From Bacillota bacterium (GTDB taxonomy: Bacteria; Bacillota; Clostridia; Tissierellales; Sedimentibacteraceae), in NCBI GenBank assembly GCA_023386345.1, contig JAEWJT010000015.1:62001-126000 (forward strand): DNA of 64,000 nt, written 5' to 3'. How positions within the stretch are numbered: the stretch's first letter is position 1; each line of letters opens with the position of its first letter. This document shows, piece by piece, positions 1 through 8,596 of this stretch. Below the pieces are notes generated by a model. The model was not told the DNA's origin and did not search any database. It saw only the letters and a list, made by a program, of their open reading frames with translations. The translations under genes and the position numbers were made by a program.

Positions 1-66
1 AAGAACTGCACCTACAGCTCCTATACCTAAAAATATAAAGCCTAAAATTAAATATAAAATTCTCAT
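1..66 (-). CDS. DUF454 (YbaN-like) membrane protein, N-terminus only
   Basis: The window holds only the first 22 codons. They encode a hydrophobic start (MRILYLILGFIFLGIGAVGA) that matches the opening of the DUF454/YbaN family of small inner-membrane proteins, whose function is not established. The start was chosen at 66 because AGAGGAG lies about 7 bases upstream. The same frame is open well upstream, through position 336, and carries a fragment of another protein family (see next entry), so a longer in-frame product starting at the ATG at 138 cannot be excluded. The rest of the gene lies outside the window. Confidence 0.6.
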   Translation of the reverse strand, partial: MRILYLILGFIFLGIGAVGAVL

Positions 67-240
67 TATGTACTCCTCTTTTCTTTTTTTCTTCTCGTTT
101 ACAGGCTTGATATCAATGAATTCTATTTTAGTTTCCATAAAAGGACATAAATCTAATCTGTAAATAGCATAATCAAGCAACTCTGCACATTCGGTACAAA
201 ACAAAATCTTATCATCAGCATTAAGATTTACTGTTTCTAT
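67..240 (-). pseudogene. Remnant of a YgbA_NO-type (nitrous oxide-stimulated promoter family) cysteine protein
   Basis: The minus strand is open from 336 to the window edge. It includes the stretch FCTECAELLDYAIYRLDLCP (about 201-142), which resembles the C-x2-C-x-ELL-DYA-x-x-RL-x-x-CP core of the YgbA_NO family. The usual second half of that family, a CPxHCYKPEMREK-like segment, is missing: after CPFMETK the sequence turns lysine-rich and runs without a stop into the DUF454 gene. No convincing start codon or ribosome site precedes the conserved core. I read this as an internally deleted, decayed gene; family assignment is from memory of the motif. Confidence 0.5.
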
Positions 241-308
241 ATTGTTCTCTAAAATTATTATTGAACTAAAATAAATTTGTTTATAATTTTTATGAAATAT
301 TATATTTT

Positions 309-326
309 GGTTAGCTGTAGCTAACC
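309..326. promoter_or_regulatory. 18-bp perfect palindrome, candidate operator
   Basis: GGTTAGCTGTAGCTAACC is a palindrome with 8-bp arms around a GT centre. It lies upstream of the YgbA_NO remnant/DUF454 gene. It resembles the GGTTAG...CTAACC arms recognised by DtxR/MntR-type metalloregulators but has a wider centre, so the regulator is unknown. No clear -35/-10 pair was recognised around it. Confidence 0.35.
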
Positions 327-396
327 GTTTCGAGTGTCATTATATATTCAATTTAAAATTTTGTCAATACTAAATTTTATCGTTATAATTAAAAAA

Positions 397-449
397 ATAA
401 TAAGAATTTATTAGTCGAGTAAAAATTCTGTCTAATAAATTCTTATTAT
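397..449 (-). terminator. Long inverted repeat downstream of the peptidase fragment
   Basis: An 18-bp perfect inverted repeat (397-414 with 432-449, 17-base loop) follows the stop codon of the truncated S66 peptidase fragment on the minus strand. The arms are AT-rich and the downstream strand holds a T-rich tract, so it could act as a terminator. Its position suggests it is the old 3' end of that gene. Confidence 0.45.
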
Positions 450-476
450 ATTAAAAAATTCTAAATTATGTCATAT

Positions 477-668
477 TTAATAAAAATCCAAGCTATGTTT
501 GTCAGTATCAAGTTTTGCATTATCACCAAATTTAACCTTAAATCCAAGTCGTTCAATTACTTCAACTATATGCTCATAACGAGACCGCTCCATTATATGA
601 CTTGGACAAATAATCCCAATTGTACCGCCCTGCGATAATCGTGCCGCAAACATTGTTACAATCATCAT
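477..668 (-). pseudogene. N-terminal fragment of an S66 (LD-carboxypeptidase/MccF-like) peptidase
   Basis: The 63-residue frame contains LSQGGTIGIICPSH followed by an IERLGFKVKFGDN segment. This is the typical beginning of S66 serine peptidases, where L-x-x-GDTIGI-x-x-PS precedes the LGF-K-V strand. Members of the family are around 300 residues; here the match stops after about 55 and the frame closes, so the catalytic Ser, Glu and His are absent. No ribosome site fits its first ATG. It is best read as a decayed gene whose 5' codons and most of the body are lost. Confidence 0.6.
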
Positions 669-715
669 TTCTTAGATATTTCTTCTATTTATATGTATTT
701 AAGTTGTTTTATCTT

Positions 716-817
716 TTATCTATTTTTCTTTGAACTAGCTGCAATTACCACAATAGCACCTACAATAACAGCTAAAATAGCTACTGGCACTGCAATCAAA
801 AAGACTATACGCGTCAT
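716..817 (-). CDS. Putative 33-residue single-span membrane peptide
   Basis: A 33-codon frame starts at an ATG preceded by AAAGGAG at ideal spacing and ends at TAA. The peptide has a short MTR start, a continuous hydrophobic segment of about 25 residues rich in V, I and A, and a basic SSKKNR tail, so it should span the membrane once with the tail inside. It is monocistronic, lying between the S66 fragment and DUF368. I recognise no family. The strong ribosome site and coherent composition argue that it is translated. Confidence 0.5.
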   Translation of the reverse strand: MTRIVFLIAVPVAILAVIVGAIVVIAASSKKNR

Positions 818-932
818 ATTATTTTCTCCTTTCACACCTGTACATCATATCTAATTAAATACAGATATTTTGTGGGTAAGTATATCTTAGTTGTTCTATA
901 TTATTTTTTAAACATCAATATACTGTAATTTG

Positions 933-1721
933 TCACTTATTCGATATCTTATATATTGTATAAAAACTTCCAAATAGAAGTGCCATGCTTATTATCAGCT
1001 CATTTCCTGTTGGTATTCCCGGAAATACATCTCTTAATGATGCTATTACAAAGCCAACTATTACTAAGTATGTTTGTTTCGGATATTCTCTTAATATAAT
1101 TCTTATTATTTTTGCAGTTAAGAATATGCCTAGCACAATTCCTGATGCCATTGAAAGTAGAAATATTATATTAAAGTTTTCTATAGCACTGAGAGTTTGT
1201 TCGTATAGACCTAAAATGAGTAGCATATATGTAAAGCTTATGCCTGGCAAAATTAGTGCTGTAGCTAAGACTATACCAATAAAAAATAATATAAAATATT
1301 CTAAAATTCCGTCTGCATCTATAACAAACAAATCTTTTGGTATGAGTTCAAGCAATAAAACAATTATTATACCTAATAACGGATATAAAAATGTTTTTAG
1401 ATTAATTTTTTTCACTCCTGAAGATTTAATAAGTAAAGGAATACTTCCAAGAACTGCACCCATGAACAGATACAGCATTGGCGTCTTGTATGTGTTATAT
1501 GTAATCAATATTAACTTTGAAAATGCTAATATTCCAATAATTCCACCAGCAACAACCGATAGAAGGAATTTAAAATTTTCCTTTGGTTTTTCAAAAAAGC
1601 AATCAATTGCTGCTATTAACTTATAATAAATACCGCACATAAGTGCTGTCGTTCCTCCGCTAACACCCGGTATAAGCATTGAAACACCAATAATTAATCC
1701 GCTTATTGCATTAGATAACAT
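933..1721 (-). CDS. DUF368 family membrane protein, probable undecaprenyl-phosphate translocase (PopT-like)
   Basis: This 262-residue polytopic membrane protein shows the family's N-terminal signature (GVSMLIPGVSGGTTALMCG, about residues 12-30) and a second similar motif near residue 157 (ALILPGISFTYML), the paired PG-S loops expected of an internally repeated transporter fold. DUF368 proteins have been reported as polyprenyl-phosphate translocases that recycle the C55 lipid carrier of cell-wall synthesis; that role is taken from the family. SD GGGGA lies 8-9 bases before the ATG. It appears to be monocistronic, and the plus-strand reading frame inside it is a shadow. Confidence 0.8.
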   Translation of the reverse strand: MLSNAISGLIIGVSMLIPGVSGGTTALMCGIYYKLIAAIDCFFEKPKENFKFLLSVVAGGIIGILAFSKLILITYNTYKTPMLYLFMGAVLGSIPLLIKSSGVKKINLKTFLYPLLGIIIVLLLELIPKDLFVIDADGILEYFILFFIGIVLATALILPGISFTYMLLILGLYEQTLSAIENFNIIFLLSMASGIVLGIFLTAKIIRIILREYPKQTYLVIVGFVIASLRDVFPGIPTGNELIISMALLFGSFYTIYKISNK

Positions 1722-1754
1722 AATAATTCCCCATTCTATACCTTCTTATAAAAA

Positions 1755-1800
1755 AGTGAACTGTATTCACTCTTTAGATAGGAAGATAATTTTCCTATCT
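1755..1800 (-). terminator. Two consecutive hairpins between amidohydrolase and DUF368 genes
   Basis: Read on the minus strand, a 9-bp stem (AGATAGGAA / TTCCTATCT, 1776-1800) is followed by a 6-bp stem (AGTGAA / TTCACT, 1755-1771) and a run of six T. The second hairpin has terminator form for the amidohydrolase transcript. The first may be part of the same 3' structure. Confidence 0.5.
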
Positions 1801-1871
1801 AATAAAATATTATGTATAACCTAATTAGTATATCACAAGGCATATTAAATTAACAAGAATAAATTCTTTTC

Positions 1872-3173
1872 TTAATACTCAACTATCTTATTGCCCTTTC
1901 CTCTTTCAAGTATCCCGCTTTGTATTTCAGATATTTTATTTAATGTTTCTCTTTCATTTAACATTAATTTTCCGTCATATTTTAAGAACTCTCCCTCAAC
2001 CATAGTATATAGTACATTGTTTGAATTTGAGCTATATATTATTGAAGCTATTGGATTATATATCGGATAAGTATTAGATTTTTTTAAATTCCAAATAATT
2101 AAATCTGCATCATATCCTGTTTCAATTTTTCCAGTGTTAAATTTTAAAGCATTATGACCATTCATTAAGTTTTTCCAAATCTCTTTAATTCTAAATTCCT
2201 CAGAATTATTTTGCAGAAGCTTTCCATTTAAAGCAAATAATCTCGCCTGCTCAAGAGGACTAAGAGTGTTTGAGCTGGCTGCTCCATCAGTACCAAAGCT
2301 ATAATTAATTCTGTTCCTTAGCTTATATATATTTCCCTCACCCATAGCAAGCTTCATATATGTTTTAGGACAAAATGCAAAAAAGGTTTTGTCATTCAGG
2401 TATTTTAAATCATCCTCTTGCACCCATAGACCATGAGCAACTATGGTATCAATCTCAAATCCACCGCTTTCATATAGTACTTCAAATGGTGATTTAGACG
2501 TTTCTTTATAGCTGTTTTCCACCTGCTCCTTTGTTTCAGATACGTGTATGTGTATACCAGCATTTATCTCCTTTGCAGTATTTACAATCTCAGTAAGTAT
2601 AGGGTTTGGGCATGTATATGGTGCGTGAGGACCTAATCTTAAATTTACTCTATTGGATATGTTTCTATTTTTAATTATAAATTCCTTTGCAGCCTTTAAT
2701 TGCTCTTTATAATTAGGTGCTAAGCCAAATATAGTAGGGGCTATATCCGCTCTGATTTTACTATCTAGCACAGCCTGCAGCACAGAATTCTGACTAAAGT
2801 AATGGTCAGCAAATGCGGTTACTCCGTTATCGAGCATTTCAAGTATAGCAAGCTTCACTCCATAATAAACATCACTTTCAGTCAGCTTACTTTCATAAGG
2901 AAATATCTCCTTGTTAAACCAATCATCAATTGTTACATCCTCAGCAATACCCTTAAATATACTCATAGCCGCATGAGAATGTAAGTTTACAAAGCTTGGA
3001 CTTACATAATACTCACTACAATCAACTATGTCATAATCGTCACTAATTAAAGCATTATCACGTGAATTTACAATCCTGCTTATTTTACCGTCTTCTATAT
3101 AAATATCCCTGTTTCTGTCTAAACTGCAATCATTATTAATGATTGTTGCATTTCTAAGTAAAGTAATTTGCAT
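1872..3173 (-). CDS. Amidohydrolase, S-adenosylhomocysteine/5'-methylthioadenosine deaminase family
   Basis: A 433-residue TIM-barrel metal hydrolase of the MtaD/SsnA group. It has the metal-binding NLHSHAAMS motif near residue 62, HAPYTCP near 180, HIHVSE near 210, VAHG near 240 and the GTDGAASSN aspartate motif near 290. Family members deaminate SAH, MTA or adenosine, or act on related substrates, so the exact substrate is open. An ATG four codons upstream contains the ribosome site GGAGG itself; the start at 3173 is chosen because GGAGG precedes it at proper spacing. It stands alone, with a terminator after it. Confidence 0.75.
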   Translation of the reverse strand: MQITLLRNATIINNDCSLDRNRDIYIEDGKISRIVNSRDNALISDDYDIVDCSEYYVSPSFVNLHSHAAMSIFKGIAEDVTIDDWFNKEIFPYESKLTESDVYYGVKLAILEMLDNGVTAFADHYFSQNSVLQAVLDSKIRADIAPTIFGLAPNYKEQLKAAKEFIIKNRNISNRVNLRLGPHAPYTCPNPILTEIVNTAKEINAGIHIHVSETKEQVENSYKETSKSPFEVLYESGGFEIDTIVAHGLWVQEDDLKYLNDKTFFAFCPKTYMKLAMGEGNIYKLRNRINYSFGTDGAASSNTLSPLEQARLFALNGKLLQNNSEEFRIKEIWKNLMNGHNALKFNTGKIETGYDADLIIWNLKKSNTYPIYNPIASIIYSSNSNNVLYTMVEGEFLKYDGKLMLNERETLNKISEIQSGILERGKGNKIVEY

Positions 3174-3241
3174 GATTACCTCCATTTTTTTATTTTTACT
3201 AAGGTTAATGAATTAATAATATAAAAACAATCTAATGTTTA

Positions 3242-4036
3242 TCATTTTTCTAAAATTGCCATTAGATGGCTTGCTACCCCATATAGGGAACTATCTTGTT
3301 CTATCATTCTCATTATGTACATATAAAAATCAAAGTAGTTTTTATCTTTTATTTTTTCATCAAAATTGTCTATTATCCTGTTTACACCTTCTATATTATA
3401 AATATTTTCACATTTTAGTCCAGAAGTAAACACTTCGTTTTTAAATTCCTCAACCAAATGAAAATATCCGTTTGTAAAGTGTCCTGCATCTCTATTATTA
3501 AAATACCCATTTTCTAAGGATTCAATTGCTGATTCTTTAAATTTATCATCATTTATATCTTTTAATTTTGCAAAATCTAGTAATGCGGAATTTCTATGTA
3601 TGAACACAACGAATATTTTTCCATCATCTTTTAATGTTCTTTTGGCTTCATTTAGAACTTTTATTCTATCCTCGTAACCTTGTATGTGATACATTGGTCC
3701 AAATAATAAAATGTAATCAAAGAAATTATCTTCAAATTCAAAGCAAGCTGCATCGCCAACCGCTATAGAAGCTAATTTTATATTTAATTCTATTTCCTCT
3801 TGTTTTGCTTGCTCTATGTGAAGTGGAACTATATCTCTTAGGTGTACATTGTACCCCTTATCAGCTAGCCAAAATGAATAAAAACCAGCACCGCCGCCCA
3901 TATCAAGAACATTTTTCTTATTTGTATCCATATTCCTGTCTAGTATATCTTTTGTACGAGTAAATTCAATAAAACATCTATTATGTCTGTCTTTCTCTCT
4001 GCCTCTGTTATAATAGTTAAAAAATTCTGTTTTCAA
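3242..4036 (-). CDS. Class I SAM-dependent methyltransferase
   Basis: The 264-residue protein has the Rossmann-type SAM-binding motif I VLDMGGGAGFYSFWLA (about residues 43-58), an acidic motif II loop, and VGDAACFEFEDNFFDYILLFGPMYHI as motifs III-IV in two parts. The MYHI segment is common in small-molecule methyltransferases of Firmicutes. The substrate is unknown and the neighbours give no clue. Translation appears to start at TTG: AAGGA lies nine bases before it, while the nearby ATG runs into TGA after one codon. It is a single gene downstream of the ileS terminator. Confidence 0.7.
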   Translation of the reverse strand: MKTEFFNYYNRGREKDRHNRCFIEFTRTKDILDRNMDTNKKNVLDMGGGAGFYSFWLADKGYNVHLRDIVPLHIEQAKQEEIELNIKLASIAVGDAACFEFEDNFFDYILLFGPMYHIQGYEDRIKVLNEAKRTLKDDGKIFVVFIHRNSALLDFAKLKDINDDKFKESAIESLENGYFNNRDAGHFTNGYFHLVEEFKNEVFTSGLKCENIYNIEGVNRIIDNFDEKIKDKNYFDFYMYIMRMIEQDSSLYGVASHLMAILEK

Positions 4037-4114
4037 AACATCACGTCCTTAATAAATATATTAGCTTTAAATAATTAAAATTTGCCTACAGAGTTCTTAA
4101 AAGTGCTATAGTAT

Positions 4115-4181
4115 AACACTAACCACAAAAGCGTTAAAATTCATCAAATTTTATATTAAATCGCTATTTGTGGTTAGTGTT
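4115..4181. terminator. Long-stem hairpin downstream of ileS
   Basis: AACACTAACCACAAA (4115-4129) pairs perfectly with 4167-4181, and a few further pairs (GCG/CGC) extend the stem inward. On the plus strand it is followed by five T; on the minus strand it lies about 50 bases after the ileS stop. No plus-strand gene enters it, so the natural user is ileS. A second inverted repeat (AACAATTAAT / ATTAATTGTT, 4200-4232) sits directly at the ileS 3' end. Confidence 0.55.
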
Positions 4182-4233
4182 TTTTATACCTATCTTTGAA
4201 ACAATTAATATTTCAAAGAAGCATTAATTGTTA

Positions 4234-7200
4234 TTAATTCACTTTCTCAAGCTTTATTCCTGTATCAAAACCGTTTAGATTTTGCACTTCATATGAGGTT
4301 TCCTCTGTCTTTTCTATTGAAACAGCTAGAGTTTCACTCTTGATATATTCGTCAAATGATTTAACAGCATTTTGAATTTCTTCTGCACCATTATAGAATA
4401 TTTTGATGTTATCCATCATTTCGTAACCGTTATTCTTTCTCATTTGCTGAATTTTTGATATAAATTCTCTTGCAAAGCCTTCGTCAATCAGCTCTTTTGT
4501 TAGGTTAGTGTCTAGTATAACAAATAAGTTGTTATCCATCTCAACATCATAACCTTCCTTAGCAGCTATTCTTATATCAAGCATTTCTTCATCTACTTCT
4601 ACTTCTGCACCATTTACAGTCATCTTGTAAGTTCCACCATTTTTAACAGATGAAATCACTTCTAATGCGTTGACATTTGATAGTTCAGTTGCAAATGCTT
4701 TAACATTTGCACCTAGCTTTGGTCCGCAAGTTTTGAAGTTTGGCTTCATAGTGAAATCCATGAATGAATTTAAGTTGTTTTCAAATACAACTTCCTTAAC
4801 ATTTAGCTCCTCCATTATAAGTGGGGTTAAATCAGAAATTAATTCTTCATATTTTCCATCTATAAGGATTTTAGAAATTGGCTGTCTAACCTTTATCTTT
4901 GTTGTCTCTCTTGAAGCTCTTCCAAGTTTAACGAGGTCTTTTATCAAGTCCATTCTATGCTCTACATTTTCATCTATCAGGCTTTCATTTACCTGTGGAT
5001 AGTAGCTTAGATGTACTGATTTTTCTCCTGTTAAGTTAGTGTACATTTCCTCTGAGATATACGGAGCAAATGGAGCTGTAAGCTGTGATAATCCAACTAA
5101 TATTTCATATGTTGTCACATAAACTGCTTTTTTGTCCTCTGTAAGCTCTGTCGCCCAGAATCTTCTTCTTGAACGTCTTATATACCAGTTTGATAAATCT
5201 TCATTCACGAAGTCTTGTATAGCTCTAACAACCTTAGTTAAGTCAAATTCAGCCATGCTGCTTCTTACATACTTAACTAAATTATTGTATTTTGATATAA
5301 TCCATCTGTCAAGCTCTGGTCTATCCTTGTATTCAACAAAGAACTCTCTTGGATTTACGTTGTCTGTATTTGCATACAATGTAAAGAATGTATAAACATT
5401 TTTTATTGTTCCAAAATACTTACTTAATACTTCCTTTAATCCGTCTTCATCAAATTTTGTTGGTGACCATGCTGGCGACACATATAACAAATACCATCTT
5501 AGGGCATCTGCACCATATTTGTCAAATAACTCAAACGGATCAACTCCGTTACCTCTTGATTTAGACATTTTCTTTCCAAATTTATCTAAAATTAAATCAT
5601 TAACTAAAACACGTTTGTATGGTGATACTCCTTTAACATATGTTGATATAGCAAGCAATGAATAGAACCATCCTCTTGTTTGGTCTATACCCTCACATAT
5701 AAAGTCTGCTGGGAACAATTCATCAAAATTCTCTTTATTTTCAAATGGATAATGATGTTGTGCAAAAGGCATTGAACCGCTGTCAAACCAACAATCTATA
5801 ACATCCTTAACTCTTGTCATAGGCTTACCGCAATGAGGACATTTTAAATGTACATCATCTACAAACGGTCTGTGAAGCTCTATGCTTTCATCTATTTTTT
5901 CTACAGCTTTCTCAACCAATTCTTTTCTTGAGCCTACGCTATCTACATGACCACATTCGCATTTCCAAATTGGAAGTGGAGTTCCCCAGTATCTGCTTCT
6001 TGATATTGCCCAATCATTTAAATTCTCTAGCCAGTTACCAAATCTTTTTTCTCCAACATAGTCTGGATACCACTCTACTGTATTGTTGTTTTCAACTAAT
6101 TTATCCTTTAACTTAGTCATTTGAATGTACCAGCTTGGTTTTGCATAGTATAATAATGGAGTTTTACATCTCCAGCAGTGTGGATAGTTGTGAAGCATAG
6201 CTTCTTTTCTATACAATTTACCCTCTTGCTTTAACCAAACTAATATCTCTGGGTCTGCTTCCATAACAAATTTTCCAACCCAAGGTGTTTCAACATATTT
6301 ACCTGTTTCATCAACTGGCTGTAACACTGGCAAATTGTATCTTGCTCCAGTATTATAGTCATCCTCACCAAATGCAGGTGCTGTATGAACTATTCCTGTA
6401 CCATCTCCGTCTGTTACATAGTCAGCACATGTTACAAAGAAAGCTTTTTTATCTGCCTTAACAAATGGCATAAGCTGTTCATATTCCATATGCTCCATGT
6501 CTTTACCTTTAAGCTGTGCTAAAATCTCGTATTCTTCTTTTATTACTTTGCCTACTAAAGATTTCGCAAGATATAAAACATCACCTTTTTTATCTTCAGT
6601 ATCTGCTAATTTTATTTTTACATAATCCATTTCTGGATGTACTGTCAATGCTACGTTTGCAGCTAAAGTCCAAGGAGTAGTAGTCCATGCTAAGAAGTAT
6701 GAATCCTCATCCTTTTTCTTAAACTTAACAAATGCAGTTGATGTTTTTATTTCTTCATAGCCTTGAGCAACCTCATGTGAAGCAAGACCTGTTCCACATC
6801 TTGAGCAGTAAGGAAGTATCTTGTGTCCCTCGTACATCAAGCCATCCTTGAAGAATTTATCAAGTATCCACCAAACAGATTCAATATAGTTATTGTCAAG
6901 TGTTACATATGGATTATCTAAATCTATAAGATACGCCATACGCTCTGTCATTTGTCTCCATAAATCACTATAGGTAAATACTGATTCTCTGCATTTTTGA
7001 TTAAATGCAGCTATACCATAGTTTTCTATATCTTGCTTATCCTTTAAGCCTAATTGCTTTTCAACCTCAATTTCAACAGGAAGTCCATGAGTGTCCCATC
7101 CTGCTTTTCTTTTAACTTGGTAGCCCTCCATCGTCTTAAATCTACATACAGAGTCCTTTAATGTTCTAGCTATAACGTGATGAATACCAGGTCTGCCATT

Positions 7201-7353
7201 TGCAGTAGGAGGTCCTTCAAAAAATACAAATTGCGGCTTATCCTTTCTCGTTTCTACACTCTGATGAAGCAAATCTATATCATTCCAATAATCAGACATT
7301 TGCTTTTCATATTCATTGTAAGATAATTTTGATATGTCTTTAAAAAATTTCAT
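4234..7353 (-). CDS. ileS: Isoleucyl-tRNA synthetase, eukaryotic-like type (IleS2)
   Basis: A 1039-residue class I aminoacyl-tRNA synthetase charging tRNA-Ile in the cytoplasm. The HIGH-type motif is GIHHVI (around residue 57) within PPTANGRPGIHH, the editing domain includes GTGIVHTAP, and the KMSKS loop reads KMSKSRGNG near residue 600. Length, the GWDTHGLPVE start region and the C-terminal extension fit the long type found in eukaryotes and some Firmicutes rather than the roughly 920-residue bacterial type; the long type is linked in the literature to low mupirocin sensitivity. Zn-binding-like CxxC pairs occur mid-protein. It is preceded by its own promoter and a T-box leader. Confidence 0.95.
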   Translation of the reverse strand: MKFFKDISKLSYNEYEKQMSDYWNDIDLLHQSVETRKDKPQFVFFEGPPTANGRPGIHHVIARTLKDSVCRFKTMEGYQVKRKAGWDTHGLPVEIEVEKQLGLKDKQDIENYGIAAFNQKCRESVFTYSDLWRQMTERMAYLIDLDNPYVTLDNNYIESVWWILDKFFKDGLMYEGHKILPYCSRCGTGLASHEVAQGYEEIKTSTAFVKFKKKDEDSYFLAWTTTPWTLAANVALTVHPEMDYVKIKLADTEDKKGDVLYLAKSLVGKVIKEEYEILAQLKGKDMEHMEYEQLMPFVKADKKAFFVTCADYVTDGDGTGIVHTAPAFGEDDYNTGARYNLPVLQPVDETGKYVETPWVGKFVMEADPEILVWLKQEGKLYRKEAMLHNYPHCWRCKTPLLYYAKPSWYIQMTKLKDKLVENNNTVEWYPDYVGEKRFGNWLENLNDWAISRSRYWGTPLPIWKCECGHVDSVGSRKELVEKAVEKIDESIELHRPFVDDVHLKCPHCGKPMTRVKDVIDCWFDSGSMPFAQHHYPFENKENFDELFPADFICEGIDQTRGWFYSLLAISTYVKGVSPYKRVLVNDLILDKFGKKMSKSRGNGVDPFELFDKYGADALRWYLLYVSPAWSPTKFDEDGLKEVLSKYFGTIKNVYTFFTLYANTDNVNPREFFVEYKDRPELDRWIISKYNNLVKYVRSSMAEFDLTKVVRAIQDFVNEDLSNWYIRRSRRRFWATELTEDKKAVYVTTYEILVGLSQLTAPFAPYISEEMYTNLTGEKSVHLSYYPQVNESLIDENVEHRMDLIKDLVKLGRASRETTKIKVRQPISKILIDGKYEELISDLTPLIMEELNVKEVVFENNLNSFMDFTMKPNFKTCGPKLGANVKAFATELSNVNALEVISSVKNGGTYKMTVNGAEVEVDEEMLDIRIAAKEGYDVEMDNNLFVILDTNLTKELIDEGFAREFISKIQQMRKNNGYEMMDNIKIFYNGAEEIQNAVKSFDEYIKSETLAVSIEKTEETSYEVQNLNGFDTGIKLEKVN

Positions 7354-7444
7354 TTTTCATCTTTCCTTTCTTTAATAGTTTTATATTTTAATTTAAAATT
7401 ATAAGCTTAAATTCAAATTACGCTGCAAGTAAAAATTCGCAAAA

Positions 7445-7730
7445 TATAAAAGTCCCATGTCAAAAGACATGGGACGAAGTTTCTCCGTGTTACCACCCAA
7501 ATTATACAAAATATTATAAAACTACTTAATACTTTGTATCACTCAATCTATAACGAATTGCACGTAGCTTTTTACTGCTGTTTCAAAAGCTAAGCTCATG
7601 GATGATTTTCACTATACTAAAAATTATAATCTCGCACCAAAGTGATTATTTCTCTTGAATTTTTGCGTTAAATGTTTTAACATTCAACTATATAGCTACT
7701 GTTCCAATCATTGCCTGAATATTTACTTAT
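7445..7730 (-). ncRNA. T-box leader riboswitch of ileS
   Basis: On the minus strand the T-box core GGGTGGTAACACGGAG (7498-7483) is followed by a perfect 10-bp terminator stem (7452-7461 with 7466-7475, four-base loop) and a T-rich run. The core can pair upstream to form the antiterminator when uncharged tRNA binds. Two overlapping candidate Ile specifier codons (ATCATC) lie at 7606-7601 inside a GTGAAAATCATCCATGAG segment of the expected Stem I type; which is used was not resolved. The leader should switch ileS on when uncharged tRNA-Ile accumulates. The 5' end is inferred from the promoter. Confidence 0.92.
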
Positions 7731-7736
7731 TTTGTA

Positions 7737-7765
7737 ATGATATATCAATTGAGTTTAATTGTCAA
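7737..7765 (-). promoter_or_regulatory. ileS leader promoter
   Basis: On the minus strand TTGACA (7765-7760) is separated by exactly 17 bp from TATCAT (7742-7737). This is a near-consensus housekeeping promoter placed just before the T-box leader. Confidence 0.7.
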
Positions 7766-7852
7766 GAAAATTTTTTGACAATTTTATTAGTAACATGTTT
7801 TGACAAATAAAATGCTCCCATTGCATTATCGTCAAACGAATTGTACAATTTA

Positions 7853-8596
7853 TCATTCCCATTTAAAAAACTTTAAGGAAACACTTATACATATTACTGC
7901 AATTACAACCATAACAATAACCGGAATTAGAACATTCCCTATTGGCAATCCAAGAGAAGCAGCTTTAAGAAGCTTTATCCCCTGTGTCAATGGAAGTATA
8001 TCCGCTATTTTTTGAAGCGTAACAGGCATAACTTCATAAGGAAGAGTAGATCCCGAGAAAATAAGCATCGGGAAATATAATAGACTGGCTATAACTCCGG
8101 CTGTTTTTGCATTTGACGCAATTCCTCCTGCCAATAGTCCGATGCTGAACATAGAAATCATAACCAGCAAATATGCACCTAAAAAATGAAGCCATGAGCC
8201 ATGCAGCTGATAGTCAAAAAATACCGCCCCTACCGCATAGACAAGTATAAGTGAAGCTATAGAATAAAGAGCATAGATTACAACCTGTACAGACAAGATA
8301 ATGACAGGACTTGTAGGCGTTACCTGAAATCTCCTTAATATTTTTTTACTTCGGTAATCAGATACAACTAGAGGAAGTCCCATTAAACCTCCGGCGCAAA
8401 TTGCAATTGCCGATACTGCACCAAAAGATTGTTCTAAAAAGCTGTATCTAGCTCCATCAAAAGCAGGCTTATTTCCAAATACTATACCCAAGATAAACAC
8501 GATAACAACAGGCATACAAATTGCAAAAATGAACATATCAATACCTCGAAGCGATAGCCTGCTTTCTGTTTTTAAAAGTGTTTTAAATGCTCTCAT
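7853..8596 (-). CDS. ABC-2 type transporter permease
   Basis: The 247-residue protein has about six hydrophobic segments and the ABC-2 layout (long first cytoplasmic part, a conserved LSGSTLPYE-type loop before the last helices, here FSGSTLPYE). With the ATPase encoded just upstream it should form an exporter of a drug, peptide or lipid. The start at 8596 is supported by a strong ribosome site (GGAGGAAAAAGGA) and overlaps the end of the ATPase gene by 14 bases, implying coupled translation. A longer in-frame start exists at 8704 but would add residues that only translate ATPase codons in another frame. Confidence 0.85.
   Translation of the reverse strand: MRAFKTLLKTESRLSLRGIDMFIFAICMPVVIVFILGIVFGNKPAFDGARYSFLEQSFGAVSAIAICAGGLMGLPLVVSDYRSKKILRRFQVTPTSPVIILSVQVVIYALYSIASLILVYAVGAVFFDYQLHGSWLHFLGAYLLVMISMFSIGLLAGGIASNAKTAGVIASLLYFPMLIFSGSTLPYEVMPVTLQKIADILPLTQGIKLLKAASLGLPIGNVLIPVIVMVVIAVICISVSLKFFKWE

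Noticed and set aside
985..1626. Long plus-strand open frame (213 codons)
   Set aside because: It is wholly antisense to the well-supported DUF368 gene, has no ribosome site and encodes a sequence without recognisable motifs.
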